Of a stretch of DNA of 7,472 nucleotides, positions 5,978 through 7,472 are shown piece by piece (the stretch's first letter is position 1; every line of letters starts with the position of its first letter). Made by a program: the position numbers and the translations under genes. This DNA is from Bacillota bacterium (GTDB lineage: Bacteria > Bacillota > Bacilli > Bacillales_B > DSM-18226), in NCBI GenBank assembly GCA_021821235.1, contig JAKACS010000143.1, positions 1 through 7,472 of the forward strand. Reading direction: 5' to 3'. The notes beneath the pieces are model-generated. The model had not been told where the DNA came from, searched no databases, and saw nothing but the letters and a program-made list of their open reading frames with translations.

Positions 5978-7472
5978 ATGTCAGATTTTCTTGTAATCGT
6001 TGAGTCGCCGGCAAAGGCGAAAACGATTGAACGATATCTTGGAAAAAAATATAAAGTAAAAGCATCCATGGGGCATGTCCGCGATTTACCGCGAAGCCAG
6101 ACGGGTGTTGATGTAGAAAACAATTATCAACCGAAATATATTACGATCAGGGGAAAAGGACCTGTTTTAAAAGAATTAAAAACAGCAGCAAAAAAAGCGA
6201 AAAAAGTATACCTGGCTGCCGACCCTGACAGGGAAGGGGAAGCCATTGCCTGGCATTTAGCACACAGCCTTGATGTCGATATTCAATCAGACTGCCGCGT
6301 TGTATTTAATGAAATCACAAAGGAAGCCATTAAGGAGTCATTTAAACATCCAAGACCGATCAATATGGACCTTGTCGACGCACAGCAAGCACGTAGAATT
6401 CTGGACCGGCTTGTCGGCTACAATATATCTCCATTATTATGGAAAAAAGTAAAAAAAGGATTAAGTGCCGGCAGGGTACAATCGGTTGCAGTCCGGTTGA
6501 TTATTGACCGTGAACAAGAAATCAAGGCATTTATTCCAGAAGAATATTGGACGATTGACGGAGAATTCCTTAAGAATGGAAATCAATTTACCGCTAGTTT
6601 TTATGGAATAGATCATGAAAAAATCGATTTAAACTCAGAAGAAGACGTAAAACGTATTCTTAACGAAATGAAAGATAATCAATTCATCGTTTCCTCTGTA
6701 ACGAAAAAAGAACGGAGACGAAACCCAGCACCACCTTTTACGACGTCATCGTTACAGCAGGAAGCAGCAAGAAAACTAAATTTCCGTGCAAGAAAAACGA
6801 TGATGCTGGCTCAGCAGCTCTATGAGGGGATTGAACTCGGAAAAGAAGGGACAGTTGGTCTGATTACGTATATGAGAACAGACTCCACCCGGATTTCTGA
6901 GGTAGCTCAATCTGAAGCTGCTGAATATATTAAAATGGCTTTTGGTGACAGCTATTTAAAAGAAGAACAGCGCAAGGAGAAAAAAGCAGCCAATGCCCAG
7001 GACGCACATGAGGCGATCCGTCCATCCAGCACATACCGGGATCCTAACAGTGTTAAAGAATTTTTATCAAAGGATCAATTCCGTTTATACAAGCTGATTT
7101 GGGATCGATTTTTGGCTAGTCAAATGGCGCAGGCCGTTATGGATACAATGACGGTTGATTTGCTGAATGGGTCTGTGCAATTTCGCGCAACTGGCTCGAA
7201 AGTAAAATTTCCGGGATTTATGAAATTGTATGTAGAAGGTTCAGATGACCAGGTTGAGGAAAAGGAGAAAATGCTGCCTGATCTAAAAGAAGGGGACCAG
7301 GTCATAAAAAAAGAGATTGAACCGAAGCAGCACTTTACACAGCCGCCGCCAAGGTATACGGAAGCGCGGCTTGTCAAAACGCTTGAGGAATTAGGGATCG
7401 GTCGGCCATCCACTTACGCTCCTACATTGGATACGATTCAAAAACGGGGATATGTAAACCTCGAAGATCGGA
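5978..7472 (+). CDS. topA: DNA topoisomerase I (type IA), 3'-truncated by window edge
   Basis: This enzyme relaxes negative supercoils by cutting one strand through a 5'-phosphotyrosine link and passing the other. It balances gyrase and acts on the nucleoid. The frame is open from the ATG at 5978 to the window edge, giving 498 codons plus one base of about 690 expected. The TOPRIM domain holds E9 (in [13 protein letters not shown]) and the acidic triad D82, D84, E86 (in [15 protein letters not shown]). [19 protein letters not shown] (137-155) and [14 protein letters not shown] (162-175) follow. The catalytic tyrosine is Y298 in [14 protein letters not shown] (294-307). [11 protein letters not shown] (340-350) and the block from [11 protein letters not shown] to [13 protein letters not shown] (457-484) are typical of bacterial type IA enzymes. 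The missing C-terminal part should carry the zinc-ribbon repeats. An AAGGAGG site at 5963-5969, 8 nt upstream, sets the start; the ATG at 5970 is out of frame. In relatives trmFO follows. Confidence 0.98.
   Translation, partial: MSDFLVIVESPAKAKTIERYLGKKYKVKASMGHVRDLPRSQTGVDVENNYQPKYITIRGKGPVLKELKTAAKKAKKVYLAADPDREGEAIAWHLAHSLDVDIQSDCRVVFNEITKEAIKESFKHPRPINMDLVDAQQARRILDRLVGYNISPLLWKKVKKGLSAGRVQSVAVRLIIDREQEIKAFIPEEYWTIDGEFLKNGNQFTASFYGIDHEKIDLNSEEDVKRILNEMKDNQFIVSSVTKKERRRNPAPPFTTSSLQQEAARKLNFRARKTMMLAQQLYEGIELGKEGTVGLITYMRTDSTRISEVAQSEAAEYIKMAFGDSYLKEEQRKEKKAANAQDAHEAIRPSSTYRDPNSVKEFLSKDQFRLYKLIWDRFLASQMAQAVMDTMTVDLLNGSVQFRATGSKVKFPGFMKLYVEGSDDQVEEKEKMLPDLKEGDQVIKKEIEPKQHFTQPPPRYTEARLVKTLEELGIGRPSTYAPTLDTIQKRGYVNLEDR

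Noticed and set aside
5818..6123. 101-codon antisense ORF across the topA leader and start
   Set aside because: It overlaps a certain gene, is Cys- and Phe-rich in the way typical of an antisense shadow, and matches no family I know.

Overview
The window is a stretch of Firmicutes (Bacillaceae) core chromosome. The gene order is rnhB - ylqG-like - ylqH-like - sucC - sucD - dprA - topA, all on the + strand. From memory this is the Bacillus subtilis order downstream of rbgA (ylqF) and upstream of trmFO/codV/clpQY/codY. Strong AAGGAGG ribosome binding sites, SigA-type promoters, a GTG start for sucD and moderate GC all fit a Bacillus relative. I cannot fix the genus from sequence alone. I see no mobile element, CRISPR array, tRNA, rRNA or other sign of horizontal transfer.

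Layout. Bases 1-747 are RNase HII, with its 5' end cut off by the window edge. It is followed after 15 nt by a FliK-like protein (763-2079). That gene overlaps by 4 nt (ATGA) a 102-residue protein equal to the cytoplasmic C-terminal domain of the flagellar/type III export protein FlhB (2076-2384). A 114-nt gap holds a good SigA promoter overlapped by a probable CcpA (cre) site, then sucC and sucD, the two subunits of succinyl-CoA synthetase. A clear intrinsic terminator closes sucCD. Then comes dprA (DNA uptake/recombination mediator loader), a 392-nt AT-rich gap with a near-consensus SigA promoter and a leader of about 220 nt, and topA (DNA topoisomerase I), which runs off the right edge after 498 codons.

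How the genes relate. Most are housekeeping genes: removal of RNA from DNA (rnhB), the TCA cycle (sucCD), single-strand DNA handling in transformation (dprA) and supercoil control (topA). They look like three or four transcription units rather than one pathway. The least understood part is the ylqG/ylqH pair. A FliK-type C-terminal domain next to a membrane-less FlhB C-terminal domain mirrors the two partners of the flagellar export specificity switch, yet it sits in a non-flagellar operon. This is the best candidate for unexplored biology here. Other points worth a look are the cre-like site on the sucC start region and the possible alternative folds in the topA leader. Otherwise the region is ordinary conserved chromosome, and I found no convincing new system.
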